Below, one piece after another: positions 42,798-52,476 of a stretch of 54,785 bases of DNA. The position numbers and the translations under genes are program-made. The notes below the pieces were generated by a model. It saw only the letters and a list, made by a program, of their open reading frames with translations, ran no database searches and was not told where the DNA came from. Source of the stretch: an uncultured Lachnospiraceae bacterium. GTDB lineage: Bacteria; Bacillota; Clostridia; Lachnospirales; Lachnospiraceae. The stretch is from positions 1 to 54,785 of the forward strand of contig CADBZI010000001.1 in NCBI GenBank assembly GCA_902799015.1, in the 5' to 3' direction. Numbering within the stretch: position 1 is the stretch's first letter; each line of letters begins with the position of its first letter.

Positions 42798-43708
42798 GAC
42801 GTGCCTCCGGACAGATATCTGCACGCCGCGATTGCGGCATTTGCCCCGTCAGAGCAGGCGGTCGCAACCTGTCTCAGCGTCTTTGTGCGGCAGTCGCCGG
42901 CGACAAACACGCCGGCTGTCGCTGTCACGCCGGTCTCATCCGCCTCAAAGTATCCCTGGCTGTTCAGCTTTGCAAGCGAGGCGAATGCATCGTTCTGAGG
43001 GACGAGGCCCACGGAAAGGAAGATGCCGTCACACTTAACGCTTCGCTCTTCCCCGTTTTCCACGAACGTCACGCCGGCAACATGGCCGTCCTGCGTCTCG
43101 TATCCCGTGACCCGTGCAGACAGATGGGTCTCCACATCATAGTTTGAGAACAGCTCTTCCTGTGATCTCGCCTCCGCAGTGAACTGCGGCAGATCCTGCA
43201 GCATAATCAGTCTTCCGGCTGTCTGCGCAAGTATATTTGCCTCGACAAAAGCGGAGTTTCCGCCTCCGATCACCACCACATCTTTCCCTCTGTAGAGATC
43301 TCCGTCACACACCGCGCAGAAGTGAATCCCGTTTCCGATCAGCTCCTCCTCCCCGTCAAGTCCCAGTGTACGGTGGGTCGTTCCGGTTGCGAGGATCACA
43401 CTTCCTGCAGTGTACTCGGCGCCTTCGGCGGTCTTTACAAGAAACTGCGTGCCGCTCTTCTCTACTTCCGTGACTTGCTCCAGCACCATCTCACAGCCCT
43501 GGCCCATCACCTGCTCCAGGCAGCGGTCGGCAAACTCCTCCCCGCTGACCGAGCTGAAGCCGGGGATGTTCTCCACCTTCGGCGTATTGACGATCTGTCC
43601 TCCGAACACCTCTTTTTCGATCAGCAGCACACTCTTTCCCATTCTGCAGCCATAGACTGCAGCTGTCAGTCCTGCAGGGCCTCCGCCGATCACTATGATA
43701 TCGTACAT
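42794..43708 (-). CDS. trxB: Thioredoxin reductase (NADPH-dependent flavoprotein)
   Basis: 304 aa. FAD motif VIGGGPAGLTAAVYG at the N-terminus (start set by GGAGGAGGAAG), redox disulfide CAVC in GIHFCAVCDGDLYRGKDVV, second nucleotide motif VVIGGGNSAFVEA, and C-terminal GVFVAGDCRTKTLRQVATA. Normal TrxB length. It lies between nrdD and nrdG, 72 nt after nrdD. Because NrdD ends in its own redoxin domain, TrxB is the likely electron donor for it. Confidence 0.93.
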   Translation of the reverse strand: MYDIIVIGGGPAGLTAAVYGCRMGKSVLLIEKEVFGGQIVNTPKVENIPGFSSVSGEEFADRCLEQVMGQGCEMVLEQVTEVEKSGTQFLVKTAEGAEYTAGSVILATGTTHRTLGLDGEEELIGNGIHFCAVCDGDLYRGKDVVVIGGGNSAFVEANILAQTAGRLIMLQDLPQFTAEARSQEELFSNYDVETHLSARVTGYETQDGHVAGVTFVENGEERSVKCDGIFLSVGLVPQNDAFASLAKLNSQGYFEADETGVTATAGVFVAGDCRTKTLRQVATACSDGANAAIAACRYLSGGTS

Positions 43709-43780
43709 ACTTCCTCCTCCGACAAACACTGAGCAGTCTGCTTCTCTCAGACTGCTCAGTATCATCTCTGTTCTTCTCTC

Positions 43781-46222
43781 TTATCTGCTCTTCACAGAAG
43801 CGCTCTTATGCGCGCCGAGCCATGCGACCGCCGCACCCTCGCCGATATATCTCGTCCCGTCCGGGTCGATGATCGTCGGTGTCTGCGTGATGCCCAGTTC
43901 CCGTGCGATATCCATATGCTCGGAACAGTTGACGACATTGTACTCCACCTTGTTGAGGCGGAAGCGCTGCTCCGCGCCTTTGCACTTCGGGCAGTGGTTC
44001 TTGACATACATGGTCGGAATTCCGGATGCTGCCGCGGCTGTTTCATTTGCCCGATTCACTGCAGCTGCACTGCTGTGATCCGCCTTCTCCCGATACGCCG
44101 CCTGCTCCGAGACAGAAGCCTTCACTCTGGCGCCGCGGTTCAGCAGCACGCCGGATCTCCTCGGATTATAGACCTTCCGGTCTTTGAACTCCTGAGACTT
44201 TCCGTCATTCCAGTTCTTCACCGGCCTGTAATATCCGGTAATCCTTGAGTAGACCTCCGCCTCCTTGCCGCAGATCGGGCAGGTAAAATGCTCTCCCTGG
44301 ATGTATCCGTGATCCGGACAGACGGAATAGGTCGGGCTGATCGAAACATACGGCAGCCGGTAGTTGTCCGTGATCGTCTTCACCAGCTTCGCCGCACTCT
44401 TCCAGTCAGGAAGCTTCTCTCCCAGGAAGGTGTGGAATACGGTCCCCGAAGTATACAGCGGCTGGAAACGATCCTGCACATCCAGCGCGTCAAATACGTC
44501 GTCCGTCGTTCCGACCGGGAGATTCGTGGAATTCGTGTAATACGGCGTTCCGTTGTCGTTCGCCGTATGGATATCCGGGAAGCGGCTGAGGTCATGCTTT
44601 GCGAAACGGTAAGCAGTGGACTCTGCCGGCGTCGCCTCCAGATTGAACAGCTCCGGCGCGTACTTCTCCTGGTAATCGGACAGACGCTCTCTCATATGGT
44701 TCAGCATCCGCTCCACGAAGTCCTGACTCTCCTTATGCGTCAGATCCTTCCCGAGCCATTTCGCGTTCAGGCACATCTCGTTTCCGCCGCAGATTCCGAT
44801 CGTCGAAAAATGATTCTCGAAAGTCCCCAGATAGGCCTGCGTGTACGGATACAGTCCGGCATCCAGAAGGTTGGAGACAACCTCTCTCTTGGTGTGAAGA
44901 GAACGGGCGCAGACATCCATCATCCAGTCAAGCTTTTCCCAGAACTCCTTCTCGTCCGCGCACAGATAAGCCAGCTGCGGAAGGTTGATCGTCACGACGC
45001 CGATGGATCCGGTCGACTCGCCGGCACCAAAGAATCCGCCGTTTCTGCGCTTGAGCTCACGCAGGTCGAGGCGAAGTCTGCAGCACATGGAACGGATGTC
45101 GGACGGCTTCATGTCACTGTTCACGTAGTTGGAGAAGTACGGCGTACCATACTTTGCGGTCATCTCAAAGAGAAGCTTGTTGTTCTCACTCTCCTCCCAG
45201 TCAAAATCCTTCGTGATGGAATAGGTCGGGATCGGGTACTGGAAACCGCGTCCCTGCGCGTCTCCCTCGGTCATGATCTCGATGAACGCCTTGTTGATCA
45301 TGTCCATCTCTTTTTTGCAGTCCCCGTAGGTGAAGTCCATCTCTTTCCCGCCGACAACTGCCTTCTGGTCCTTCAGATCCTCCGGAACCGTCCAGTCCAG
45401 CGTGACATTCGTGAACGGAGACTGGCAGCCCCATCTGGACGGGGTATTCACGCCGTAGATGAAGCTCTGCACGCACTGCTTCACACCCTTGTAATCCAGT
45501 CCGTCTACCCGCACGAACGGCGCAAGGTACGTGTCAAAGGAGGAAAATGCCTGCGCGCCGGCCCATTCGTTCTGCATGATGCCCAGGAAGTTTACCATCT
45601 GATTGCACAGTGTGGACAGATGCTTCGCGGGGCTCGACGCAATCCTGCCGGATACGCCCTTGATTCCCTCACAGATCAGCTGCTTCAGATTCCATCCCGC
45701 GCAGTAAGGAGCCAGCATGGACAGATCATGAAGATGGATCGCGGCCTTCTTGTGCAGCGACGCGATCTCCGTGTCATAGATCTCATTCAGCCAGTAATTC
45801 GCGGTAACCGCTCCGGAGTTGGAAAGAATCAATCCGCCCAGCGTATACTGTACCGTCGAATTCTCCTTCACCCTCCAGTCAAGGCGGTCCAGATATCCAT
45901 GCACCAGCTTGGAATAATCCAGCACACTCGAAGCCGCCTCACGGACGCTCTTGCGCTGGCTGCGGTACAGAACATAAGCCTTGGACACGCGGAAGAAACC
46001 GGACTCGGAGAGTACCTGCTCCACGGCATCCTGGATCGACTCGATGTCGACGATATTGTCCTCGGTGCGCATCAGAGCGTAAATATTCATGAGCATCTTG
46101 TTCATGATATACTCTGCCGGCACCGGCGTTCCGGTTGCCTTGAACGCCTTCTCCATTGCGGCCTGAATCTTATCCCCGTCAAAAGGAACAATCGTCCCGT
46201 TTCTCTTTCTGACCTTTAACAT
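43781..46222 (-). CDS. nrdD: Anaerobic (class III) ribonucleotide reductase fused to a redoxin domain
   Basis: 813 aa, start from GAAGGT before MLKVRKRNGTIVPFDG. An ATP-cone occupies about 1-95. The catalytic barrel follows. The glycyl-radical segment is RITGYYRPVKNWNDG, preceded by zinc-type cysteines C-x12-CPIC. After about residue 690 comes an additional domain: MYVKNHCPKCKGAEQRF, NVVNCSEHMDI and ITQTPTIIDPDG, a glutaredoxin/thioredoxin-like fold with CPKC and the cis-Pro loop. Class III enzymes lacking formate use rely on redoxins; here it is covalently joined. Neighbours trxB and nrdG complete the module. Reduces ribonucleoside triphosphates in the cytoplasm under anaerobiosis. Confidence 0.93.
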   Translation of the reverse strand: MLKVRKRNGTIVPFDGDKIQAAMEKAFKATGTPVPAEYIMNKMLMNIYALMRTEDNIVDIESIQDAVEQVLSESGFFRVSKAYVLYRSQRKSVREAASSVLDYSKLVHGYLDRLDWRVKENSTVQYTLGGLILSNSGAVTANYWLNEIYDTEIASLHKKAAIHLHDLSMLAPYCAGWNLKQLICEGIKGVSGRIASSPAKHLSTLCNQMVNFLGIMQNEWAGAQAFSSFDTYLAPFVRVDGLDYKGVKQCVQSFIYGVNTPSRWGCQSPFTNVTLDWTVPEDLKDQKAVVGGKEMDFTYGDCKKEMDMINKAFIEIMTEGDAQGRGFQYPIPTYSITKDFDWEESENNKLLFEMTAKYGTPYFSNYVNSDMKPSDIRSMCCRLRLDLRELKRRNGGFFGAGESTGSIGVVTINLPQLAYLCADEKEFWEKLDWMMDVCARSLHTKREVVSNLLDAGLYPYTQAYLGTFENHFSTIGICGGNEMCLNAKWLGKDLTHKESQDFVERMLNHMRERLSDYQEKYAPELFNLEATPAESTAYRFAKHDLSRFPDIHTANDNGTPYYTNSTNLPVGTTDDVFDALDVQDRFQPLYTSGTVFHTFLGEKLPDWKSAAKLVKTITDNYRLPYVSISPTYSVCPDHGYIQGEHFTCPICGKEAEVYSRITGYYRPVKNWNDGKSQEFKDRKVYNPRRSGVLLNRGARVKASVSEQAAYREKADHSSAAAVNRANETAAAASGIPTMYVKNHCPKCKGAEQRFRLNKVEYNVVNCSEHMDIARELGITQTPTIIDPDGTRYIGEGAAVAWLGAHKSASVKSR

Positions 46223-46322
46223 ACCTTCACCCTCACATTTTCTGCTGCGGCCCACTCCCCCACAGCGTTTTTTATGATTTTTTAACCGTGCCACCGTTTC
46301 CACATTTAGCGGCGCACTGATA

Positions 46323-46350
46323 ATGATAGCACAAAATATGGTATTGTAAA
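46323..46350 (-). promoter_or_regulatory. nrdD promoter with an NrdR-box-like inverted repeat
   Basis: TTTACA (46345-46350), 16-nt spacer, TATCAT (46323-46328). The spacer contains ACAATACCATATTTTGTG (46330-46347), an AT-rich inverted repeat similar to NrdR boxes that repress ribonucleotide reductase genes. No second box was found, so this is tentative. Confidence 0.45.
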
Positions 46351-46552
46351 CCCCTTTCTGCTATCGTTATTTTATTGCCAGATGTAGCCACATCTAACTC
46401 ACGGCACAGCCGCTTCGTCCAAGTCTGCCGCTGGCAGACTTGCGCCCAGGCGCGTGGCGGCACCAGGCGCCTTCGATGTACGTTAGCCTCACATGCCGCT
46501 TCCTGCAGGCATGCTCTGCGCGCCCGGCCTTACCGACATCAGATGGGCACGC

Positions 46553-46604
46553 AAAAAACCTGCGCCCCGCGGACTGGTATACAGTCTCCGGGTACGCAGG
46601 TTTT
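46553..46604 (-). terminator. Terminator of the V-ATPase operon
   Basis: On the minus strand AACCTGCG-type arms (46595-46601 with 46558-46564) enclose an inner hairpin and run into TTTTTT. It lies just past the subunit D stop. Confidence 0.7.
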
Positions 46605-46642
46605 GGTTTCGCTGCAGAAAAAAGCCTCTGCTTTATGCCGCC

Positions 46643-47335
46643 TTATTCTCCGGCTGCTTTCTCCCTCGCTCTCGCTTCCTGGCGCTCCTCGTAATGGTGC
46701 GCCTGCTCGAGCATCATGTCCTTGACCTTCATCAGACGGATCTGGCTGGACCTCTCATTCTCATCCAGCTTCATGGAGATAAACTTGATATCCTCTTCAA
46801 GCTGGGGGATCATGACATGCTCCAGCGCATTGACGCGGCGTCTGGTCTTCTCGATCTCAGCTGCCATCAGCTGGCAGCTCTTCTCCGTCTGCGCCAGCTT
46901 CAGCATCTGCTCAAAGACGCCGGACAGCTGCTGTACCGCATCGTCAAGGTCTGCGGAGGTAAACGCAAAGCCGTATGAGAACATGTCAGCAGAATTCCCC
47001 GTCCGGGTATCGAAGGTATACTCCGGCACATTGACACTCATGATGTTCTTGTAGGAAACCCCGATGGAAACCCTCTGCTTGGGTGCCATGAACGCCACGC
47101 GCACGGCTTCATCGGACATGGAGCTTCTGGCAAGCGCGAATCCGCGGTTTGCCTCAGCGATGCCCTTCTCGACATTCTCTCTGAGCTCTCTGTTCTCCCG
47201 GACCATGATCAGGAACTGCCTCATCAGCTCGTCCCGCTTATCCTTCAGAAGCTTATGGCCCTTGCGGGCGGTCACAAGCTTCCTCTTGAGGCGGGTCAGC
47301 TCCATTCTGGTCGGTATGACCGTTGAACTTGCCAA
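46643..47335 (-). CDS. ntpD: V-type ATP synthase subunit D
   Basis: Central stalk subunit of the V1 sector, 230 aa, mostly two long helices. The N-terminus IPTRMELTRLKRKLVTARKG and the closing helix (RVNALEHVMIPQLEEDIKFI, then EERQEAR) match the family. Last gene of the operon, 14 nt after subunit B. It rotates inside the A3B3 head and couples hydrolysis to ion movement. Confidence 0.95.
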   Translation of the reverse strand: MASSTVIPTRMELTRLKRKLVTARKGHKLLKDKRDELMRQFLIMVRENRELRENVEKGIAEANRGFALARSSMSDEAVRVAFMAPKQRVSIGVSYKNIMSVNVPEYTFDTRTGNSADMFSYGFAFTSADLDDAVQQLSGVFEQMLKLAQTEKSCQLMAAEIEKTRRRVNALEHVMIPQLEEDIKFISMKLDENERSSQIRLMKVKDMMLEQAHHYEERQEARAREKAAGE

Positions 47336-47349
47336 AAGAGGTCACCCCC

Positions 47350-48723
47350 TTACTTCTTCTCGTAATACTCGTCCAGATACTCGTCCTTGATTCTCTTCAG
47401 CTCGCCTCTGGGAAGAATGCGCAGAAGCTCCCAGCCGATATCCAGCGTTTCCTGGATCGAGCGGTCGGTCCGGTATCCCTGGTTGATGTACTTCTCCTCG
47501 AATTCATCGGAGAACTTCGCATACAGCTTGTCGATATCGGTCAATGCGGCTTCGCCGAGGATCACCATGAGTTCCTTCGCGTCTTTTCCTCTTGCGTAGG
47601 CCGCGAACAGCTGGTTCATGGTATTGGCATGGTCCGCTCTGGTCTTTCCTTCACCGATTCCCTTATCCTTCAGACGGGACAGAGACGGAAGAACATCAAT
47701 CGGCGGTTCCAGTCCCTTGCGGTACAGATCACGGCTCAGAATGATCTGGCCTTCTGTGATGTATCCGGTCAGGTCAGGGATCGGGTGTGTCTTGTCATCT
47801 TCCGGCATGGTCAGGATCGGGATCATCGTGATCGATCCGTTCCGGCCGATCTGACGTCCTGCTCTCTCGTACAGGGAAGCCAGGTCCGTATACATGTATC
47901 CCGGATAGCCGCGGCGTCCCGGAACCTCTTTACGGGCAGCGGAGATCTCACGCAGCGCGTCCGCGTAGTTCGTAATGTCGGTCATGATGACCAGAACATG
48001 CATCCCCTTCTCAAACGCAAGGTACTCCGCCGCGGTCAGTGCCATACGCGGCGTCGCGATACGCTCGACAGCCGGGTCATTTGCCAGATTCATAAACAGG
48101 ACCGCACGGTCCAGAGCGCCGGTCTCGCGGAAGGATTCGATAAAGTAGTTCGACTCCTCGAAGGTGATGCCCATCGCGGCAAATACAACCGCGAACGGCT
48201 CTTTCGTTCCGACAACCTTCGCCTGTCTGGCGATCTGCGCCGCGAGCTGTGCATGCGGCAGGCCGGACGCGGAGAAGATCGGAAGCTTCTGGCCTCTGAC
48301 CAGCGTGTTCAGTCCGTCAATGGCGGATACGCCTGTCTGGATGAACTCCTCCGGGTACGCACGCGCTGCCGGGTTCATCGGCAGGCCGTTGATATCACGC
48401 CTTTCATCCGGAAGAATCTCCGGACCGTCGTCTATGGGGCGTCCCAGTCCGTCGAAAACTCTCGAAAGCATGTCCTCGGATACGCCAAGCTCCATGGATC
48501 TGCCAAGGAAGCGCACCTTTGAGGATTCCACGTTGATACCGGTCGAATTCTCAAACAGCTGCACCAGCGCATTTCCGCCATTGATCTCAAGGACACGGCA
48601 TCTTCTCTTCTCGCCGCTCTGAAGCTCTATCTCGCCGAGCTCATCGTACGCTACGCCTTCCACGCCGCGCACCATCATCAGAGGGCCGGCAACTTCCTGA
48701 ATGGTTCTGTATTCTTTTGCCAT
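47350..48723 (-). CDS. ntpB: V-type ATP synthase subunit B
   Basis: Non-catalytic nucleotide-binding subunit, 457 aa. The region corresponding to a P-loop is [14 protein letters not shown] rather than GxxxxGKT, the normal B-subunit state. [25 protein letters not shown] and [20 protein letters not shown] are conserved. It alternates with subunit A in the hexamer. Confidence 0.96.
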   Translation of the reverse strand: MAKEYRTIQEVAGPLMMVRGVEGVAYDELGEIELQSGEKRRCRVLEINGGNALVQLFENSTGINVESSKVRFLGRSMELGVSEDMLSRVFDGLGRPIDDGPEILPDERRDINGLPMNPAARAYPEEFIQTGVSAIDGLNTLVRGQKLPIFSASGLPHAQLAAQIARQAKVVGTKEPFAVVFAAMGITFEESNYFIESFRETGALDRAVLFMNLANDPAVERIATPRMALTAAEYLAFEKGMHVLVIMTDITNYADALREISAARKEVPGRRGYPGYMYTDLASLYERAGRQIGRNGSITMIPILTMPEDDKTHPIPDLTGYITEGQIILSRDLYRKGLEPPIDVLPSLSRLKDKGIGEGKTRADHANTMNQLFAAYARGKDAKELMVILGEAALTDIDKLYAKFSDEFEEKYINQGYRTDRSIQETLDIGWELLRILPRGELKRIKDEYLDEYYEKK

Positions 48724-48735
48724 AACACTGCCCCC

Positions 48736-50508
48736 TTACTCCTGGTTCTCAGAAACCGCACCGCGGATCTCTTCTTCCAGGTTCTTCAAGATTCTATCGT
48801 ATTCTGCCTGAATCTTCTCGATATCTGTATACTTGAAACGTCCGATGTCCTCACGGCAGTTCAGCTTCACCAGAGATTCGATGGTTGCGCCGTTCTTGAG
48901 CGCCTCATTTCCCTTGTCAAAATACGCCAGGATCAGCTTCATCATCAGGTTCTGCTTCTCCAGTGTCGTATAGGTATCGGAATCCATGAACGCGTTCTGG
49001 TTCAGATAGTCCTCACGGATCGAGCGGGCTGCCTCCATCGTAAGGCGGTCCGGCGCCGACAGCGCATCCATACCGACCAGCTGCACCATCTCATTGAGCT
49101 CGCTCTCCTGCTGCAGGATTCTCATCATCTTGGCTCTGAGTCTCATCCACTCGCCATCTGTCTGCTCATCGAACCATTTCCCGAGAGAATCCAGATACAG
49201 GGAGTAGGAGCTCAGCCAGTTGATCGCCGGGAAATGTCTCTGATAGGCAAGTGCCGCGTCCAGTCTCCAGAAGACCTTGACGATTCTCAAAGTTGCCTGG
49301 GAAACCGGTTCGGAAATGTCACCGCCCGCAGGCGAAACCGCGCCGATCGCGGACAGGCTTCCCTCTCTCTTGTCCGATCCGAGGGTGACCACATGTCCGG
49401 CTCTCTCATAGAACTGCGCCAGTCTTGAGGACAGATACGCAGGGTAGCCTTCCTCACCGGGCATCTCCTCCAGACGTCCGCTCATCTCACGAAGCGCTTC
49501 CGCCCAGCGGGAGGTCGAGTCAGCCATCAGGGCAACCGAGTAGCCCATGTCACGGAAATACTCCGCGATGGTAATTCCGGTGTAAATGGACGCCTCACGG
49601 GCGGCAACCGGCATATCAGAGGTATTGGCGATCAGAACCGTACGTTCCATCAGGGAGTATCCGGTCTTCGGGTCCTTCAGAGCCGGGAACTCATTCAGAA
49701 CATCCGTCATCTCATTGCCGCGCTCACCGCAGCCGATGTAGACAACGACGTCTGCTTCCGCCCACTTGGCCAGCTGGTGCTGGACAACCGTCTTTCCGGA
49801 ACCAAACGGACCGGGAATCGCGGCCACGCCGCCCTTCGCAATCGGGAACAGCGTATCGATGACTCTCTGTCCGGTGATCAGCGGCTTATCCGGCGCAAGC
49901 TTCTTCGCGTAAGGTCTTTCACGGCGGACCGGCCACTTCTGGATCAGGGTGATCTCCTTCTCACTGCCGTCCGGCAGCTGCAGAACAGCCACGGTATCCG
50001 TTGCCTTGAAATCTCCCTCCTGAATGGACTTCAGTTCGCCTTCGGTATTCGGAGGAACCATGATCTTCTGCGTGATGATGTGCGTCTCCTGGACGGTGCC
50101 CAGAATGTCACCGCCGATCACATGGTCTCCCACCTTTGCCACAGGAGCAAAGTGCCATACCTTTTCACGGCTGAGTGCCGGAACCTCAATACCTCTGGCC
50201 AGCAGATTGGAATTCGTCTTCTGCATGATGTCAACCAGAGGTCTCTGAATTCCGTCATAGATACTTCCGATCAATCCGGGACCAAGTTCTACACTGAGCG
50301 GAGCTCCGGTTGATTCCACCGGCTCGCCCGGCGCAAGTCCTGCCGTCTCCTCGTAAACCTGAACGGAGGCCTCGTCCCCATGAATCTCAATGACCTCTCC
50401 GATCAGTCTCCTGTCCGAAACACGGCACACGTCGAACATGTTCGCGTCGCGCATGCCTGTCGCTACGACAAGCGGTCCGGACACCTTCTTGATTGTTCCC
50501 TTTGCCAT
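48736..50508 (-). CDS. ntpA: V-type ATP synthase subunit A (catalytic)
   Basis: Catalytic subunit, 590 aa. Walker [18 protein letters not shown], then [17 protein letters not shown] with the catalytic Glu. The V-type-specific non-homologous insert is present before the P-loop (about 110-205). [20 protein letters not shown] is the family signature. It follows subunit F across a 61-nt gap that holds a GAA-triloop palindrome (50549-50561). Confidence 0.97.
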   Translation of the reverse strand: MAKGTIKKVSGPLVVATGMRDANMFDVCRVSDRRLIGEVIEIHGDEASVQVYEETAGLAPGEPVESTGAPLSVELGPGLIGSIYDGIQRPLVDIMQKTNSNLLARGIEVPALSREKVWHFAPVAKVGDHVIGGDILGTVQETHIITQKIMVPPNTEGELKSIQEGDFKATDTVAVLQLPDGSEKEITLIQKWPVRRERPYAKKLAPDKPLITGQRVIDTLFPIAKGGVAAIPGPFGSGKTVVQHQLAKWAEADVVVYIGCGERGNEMTDVLNEFPALKDPKTGYSLMERTVLIANTSDMPVAAREASIYTGITIAEYFRDMGYSVALMADSTSRWAEALREMSGRLEEMPGEEGYPAYLSSRLAQFYERAGHVVTLGSDKREGSLSAIGAVSPAGGDISEPVSQATLRIVKVFWRLDAALAYQRHFPAINWLSSYSLYLDSLGKWFDEQTDGEWMRLRAKMMRILQQESELNEMVQLVGMDALSAPDRLTMEAARSIREDYLNQNAFMDSDTYTTLEKQNLMMKLILAYFDKGNEALKNGATIESLVKLNCREDIGRFKYTDIEKIQAEYDRILKNLEEEIRGAVSENQE

Positions 50509-50548
50509 ACTCTGTGCCTTTCTTTGTTTTTTCTATTCTTTCGGCTCA

Positions 50549-50561
50549 TACGCTTCGCGTA
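50549..50561. repeat. GAA-triloop 13-nt palindrome between subunits F and A
   Basis: TACGC-TTC-GCGTA: a 5-bp stem with a GAA triloop on the minus strand. Similar 13-mers occur at 3411, 33513, 41838 and 41857, all in noncoding DNA. Confidence 0.7.
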
Positions 50562-50569
50562 ATCGTAAA

Positions 50570-50899
50570 CTACTTTTTACCAAATATGATGTCGCTTCCG
50601 ACTGCCTGTTCCACAGACTTCTTTACGGCGCTGAGGCCTTCTCCTGTGTTTCCGGAGATTCCCGGAATGAGAATCACAGCGGGACTCAGCTGCAGGCGGT
50701 ACCGGTCAATCTCTGCCGGTATACGCTTTGCAAGCGATTCCGTAATATAGATCACCTCATAATGACTCTGGGACAGCCTCTTCAGAAGTTCCACCGCTTC
50801 TGTATCCGGAGCATCCGCCTCTATGCGGAAGGTGTCCAGGCCAAGCGCGGAAAACCCATAGATCGAATCCCAGTCGCCCATGACTGCTGCCTTATACAT
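50570..50899 (-). CDS. ntpG: V-type ATP synthase subunit F
   Basis: 109-aa stalk subunit. MGDWDSIYGFSALGLDTF and the terminal helix (EGLSAVKKSVEQAVGSDIIF) match the family, which binds subunit D. Its ATG overlaps the end of subunit C by 8 nt. The order C-F-A-B-D is the clostridial/enterococcal one. Confidence 0.9.
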   Translation of the reverse strand: MYKAAVMGDWDSIYGFSALGLDTFRIEADAPDTEAVELLKRLSQSHYEVIYITESLAKRIPAEIDRYRLQLSPAVILIPGISGNTGEGLSAVKKSVEQAVGSDIIFGKK

Positions 50900-51857
50900 A
50901 CATCGCCCTTACCCTTTCTCTGAGCATCTCCTCCGGCAGATTGTTTCTCTTTGCCGCAAGGATGATGCGAACCGTCTTGATCTCATTCTCACGGGCGAGA
51001 ATGTAAGCCGCGACCGGCCCGATCCCAAACGGATTATGGATCTCGGGACGGATCGTTTCGATCATCCTGTTATCGCACCAACGCTCAAAGCAAGCCACGG
51101 ATTGTTTCAGCTCATCGACCGCGTCCGCGTAATCTGTGTGCTCCAGATACGCCAGAACCGCTTCGGTTCCGGAAGAGGCAGCATCTGCCAGAAGCGCAAT
51201 GTCCAGCGTCCGGCAGGGCGCCAGAGCCTTCATCAAAAACTGCCTGTCCTTTCCGTATTTTGCACAGCGAATCGCCGTCTTGATGTCACCAGTCGCGCAG
51301 ATCAGTTCGCCGTAATCTGCGAGCAGTTTCTCGCCTGACGCTTCTCCGGCCTTGCGAATCGCCTCCAATGCCGCCTGGTCTATGATTGCGTCGCACAGCT
51401 GCCCGTCCCGGGTCTGCAGAAGCGTCTCCTTCGCCTCGCGCGCAACCTCGCGCATCGGCTCCGGCAGAGCCTCATAATCCGATTCCTCCACAGCCTGCGC
51501 AAGCTTTTCGGGATTCATCGTCCCGCTCTCCAGAAAAATCCCCGGATGGGTGCCGTCTATGCAGCTTTCCTTGATCGCCGCCTTCAGGTTATGGTAATCA
51601 TCCGCCACACGGAAGACATCAAAAACCTGCATCTGGTCGGGGACAATCTCACGGATAAACTCCCAGGTCTTCTTGTGTTCGAGTGAAAACATCTCTTCAC
51701 CAGGAACATCGGAATTCCCCCAGCCTCTTTCCGAAAGAATCCTCAGACAGTCTTCTTCATTGGAGGCAGCGCACAGCTGTGCAATCACAGACTCAGTCAG
51801 CAGGGACAGCTCACGGGATCGGACACGCGCGACCGCATAAATATATTGTTCGGCCAT
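50892..51857 (-). CDS. ntpC: V-type ATP synthase subunit C
   Basis: 321-aa AC39-type subunit that connects the central stalk to the membrane rotor. It begins YIYAVARVRSRELSLLTESVIAQL and contains FDVFRVADDYHNLKAAIKES and PVAAYILARENEIKTVRIIL, family-conserved segments. AAGGAG precedes the ATG. Confidence 0.93.
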   Translation of the reverse strand: MAEQYIYAVARVRSRELSLLTESVIAQLCAASNEEDCLRILSERGWGNSDVPGEEMFSLEHKKTWEFIREIVPDQMQVFDVFRVADDYHNLKAAIKESCIDGTHPGIFLESGTMNPEKLAQAVEESDYEALPEPMREVAREAKETLLQTRDGQLCDAIIDQAALEAIRKAGEASGEKLLADYGELICATGDIKTAIRCAKYGKDRQFLMKALAPCRTLDIALLADAASSGTEAVLAYLEHTDYADAVDELKQSVACFERWCDNRMIETIRPEIHNPFGIGPVAAYILARENEIKTVRIILAAKRNNLPEEMLRERVRAMYV

Positions 51858-51877
51858 TGCATTCTCCTTCCGACCTA

Positions 51878-52465
51878 CTAAAACAGAACCTTTCCTGCCG
51901 CATCTGTCATCTGGTCTTTCTTTTCCTCGAAGATCTCCTCCACGGACAGGTTCTGCTCCAGTCCGTCATACTTCAGGATAAATCCACCCTCGATCTTTGC
52001 GTCCTCTTTGGACACGTTCAGGCTGGCTCCTTCCGGAAGCGCCGCGACAAGCTTCGCGGCAAAGTCCTTCGGAAGGCGCGCAAAATCCTGTCTGCTGAAA
52101 CAGATCTCACCGTCTCTCTTGAGTGCATGCTTGCTGATCAGCTTCAGAAGCAGGTCAAAGTACTGCTCTGCAGGAAGGCTGACAAAAGCCTTCTTCGCCT
52201 GCTCGATCACATCCGAGATCAGATCCTGCTTCGCCGCCAGCATCATGCGCCTTTCCTCGAGTGCCGCCGCGGAATCCGCTCTGGCAATCAGGTCGTCCGC
52301 AGTCAGCTGCGCCTTGGAAAGGATCTTCTGTGTCTGCGCATCCGCCTCTCCCCGGGCCTTTTCCATCTCGGCGTTATACGCGGCCTGCGCCTCGTTCTTT
52401 ACGGATTCGACCGCTTTGGCGGATTCTGAGCGGATATCCTCTAATATCTTATCTAAACCTGCCAT
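51878..52465 (-). CDS. ntpE: V-type ATP synthase subunit E
   Basis: 195-aa peripheral stalk subunit. The N-terminal half is a long charged helix (LEDIRSESAKAVESVKNEAQ and so on), followed by a folded C-terminal domain (EGGFILKYDGLEQNLSVEEI). It lies 11 nt downstream of subunit K and before C. Confidence 0.92.
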   Translation of the reverse strand: MAGLDKILEDIRSESAKAVESVKNEAQAAYNAEMEKARGEADAQTQKILSKAQLTADDLIARADSAAALEERRMMLAAKQDLISDVIEQAKKAFVSLPAEQYFDLLLKLISKHALKRDGEICFSRQDFARLPKDFAAKLVAALPEGASLNVSKEDAKIEGGFILKYDGLEQNLSVEEIFEEKKDQMTDAAGKVLF

Positions 52466-52476
52466 TGAAAGTCTCC

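Larger units (their letters stand above)
46223..46642. other. Noncoding region upstream of nrdD, with promoter and palindromes
   Basis: From right to left it holds the V-ATPase operon terminator (46553-46604), a palindrome-rich patch (46373-46540, with AAGTCTGCC/GGCAGACTT, CATGCC/GGCATG and AGATGT/ACATCT arms) that resembles extragenic repeats, and the nrdD promoter (46323-46350). No gene is supported; the patch's reading frames are Arg/Cys-rich and lack ribosome binding sites. Confidence 0.6.

Noticed and set aside
44288-46219. Long plus-strand ORF opposite nrdD
   Set aside because: It is Arg/His-rich, lacks a ribosome binding site and recognisable domains, and mirrors the codon pattern of nrdD on the other strand. 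Similar antisense frames opposite glgA, the WG gene and the M28 gene were dropped for the same reason.
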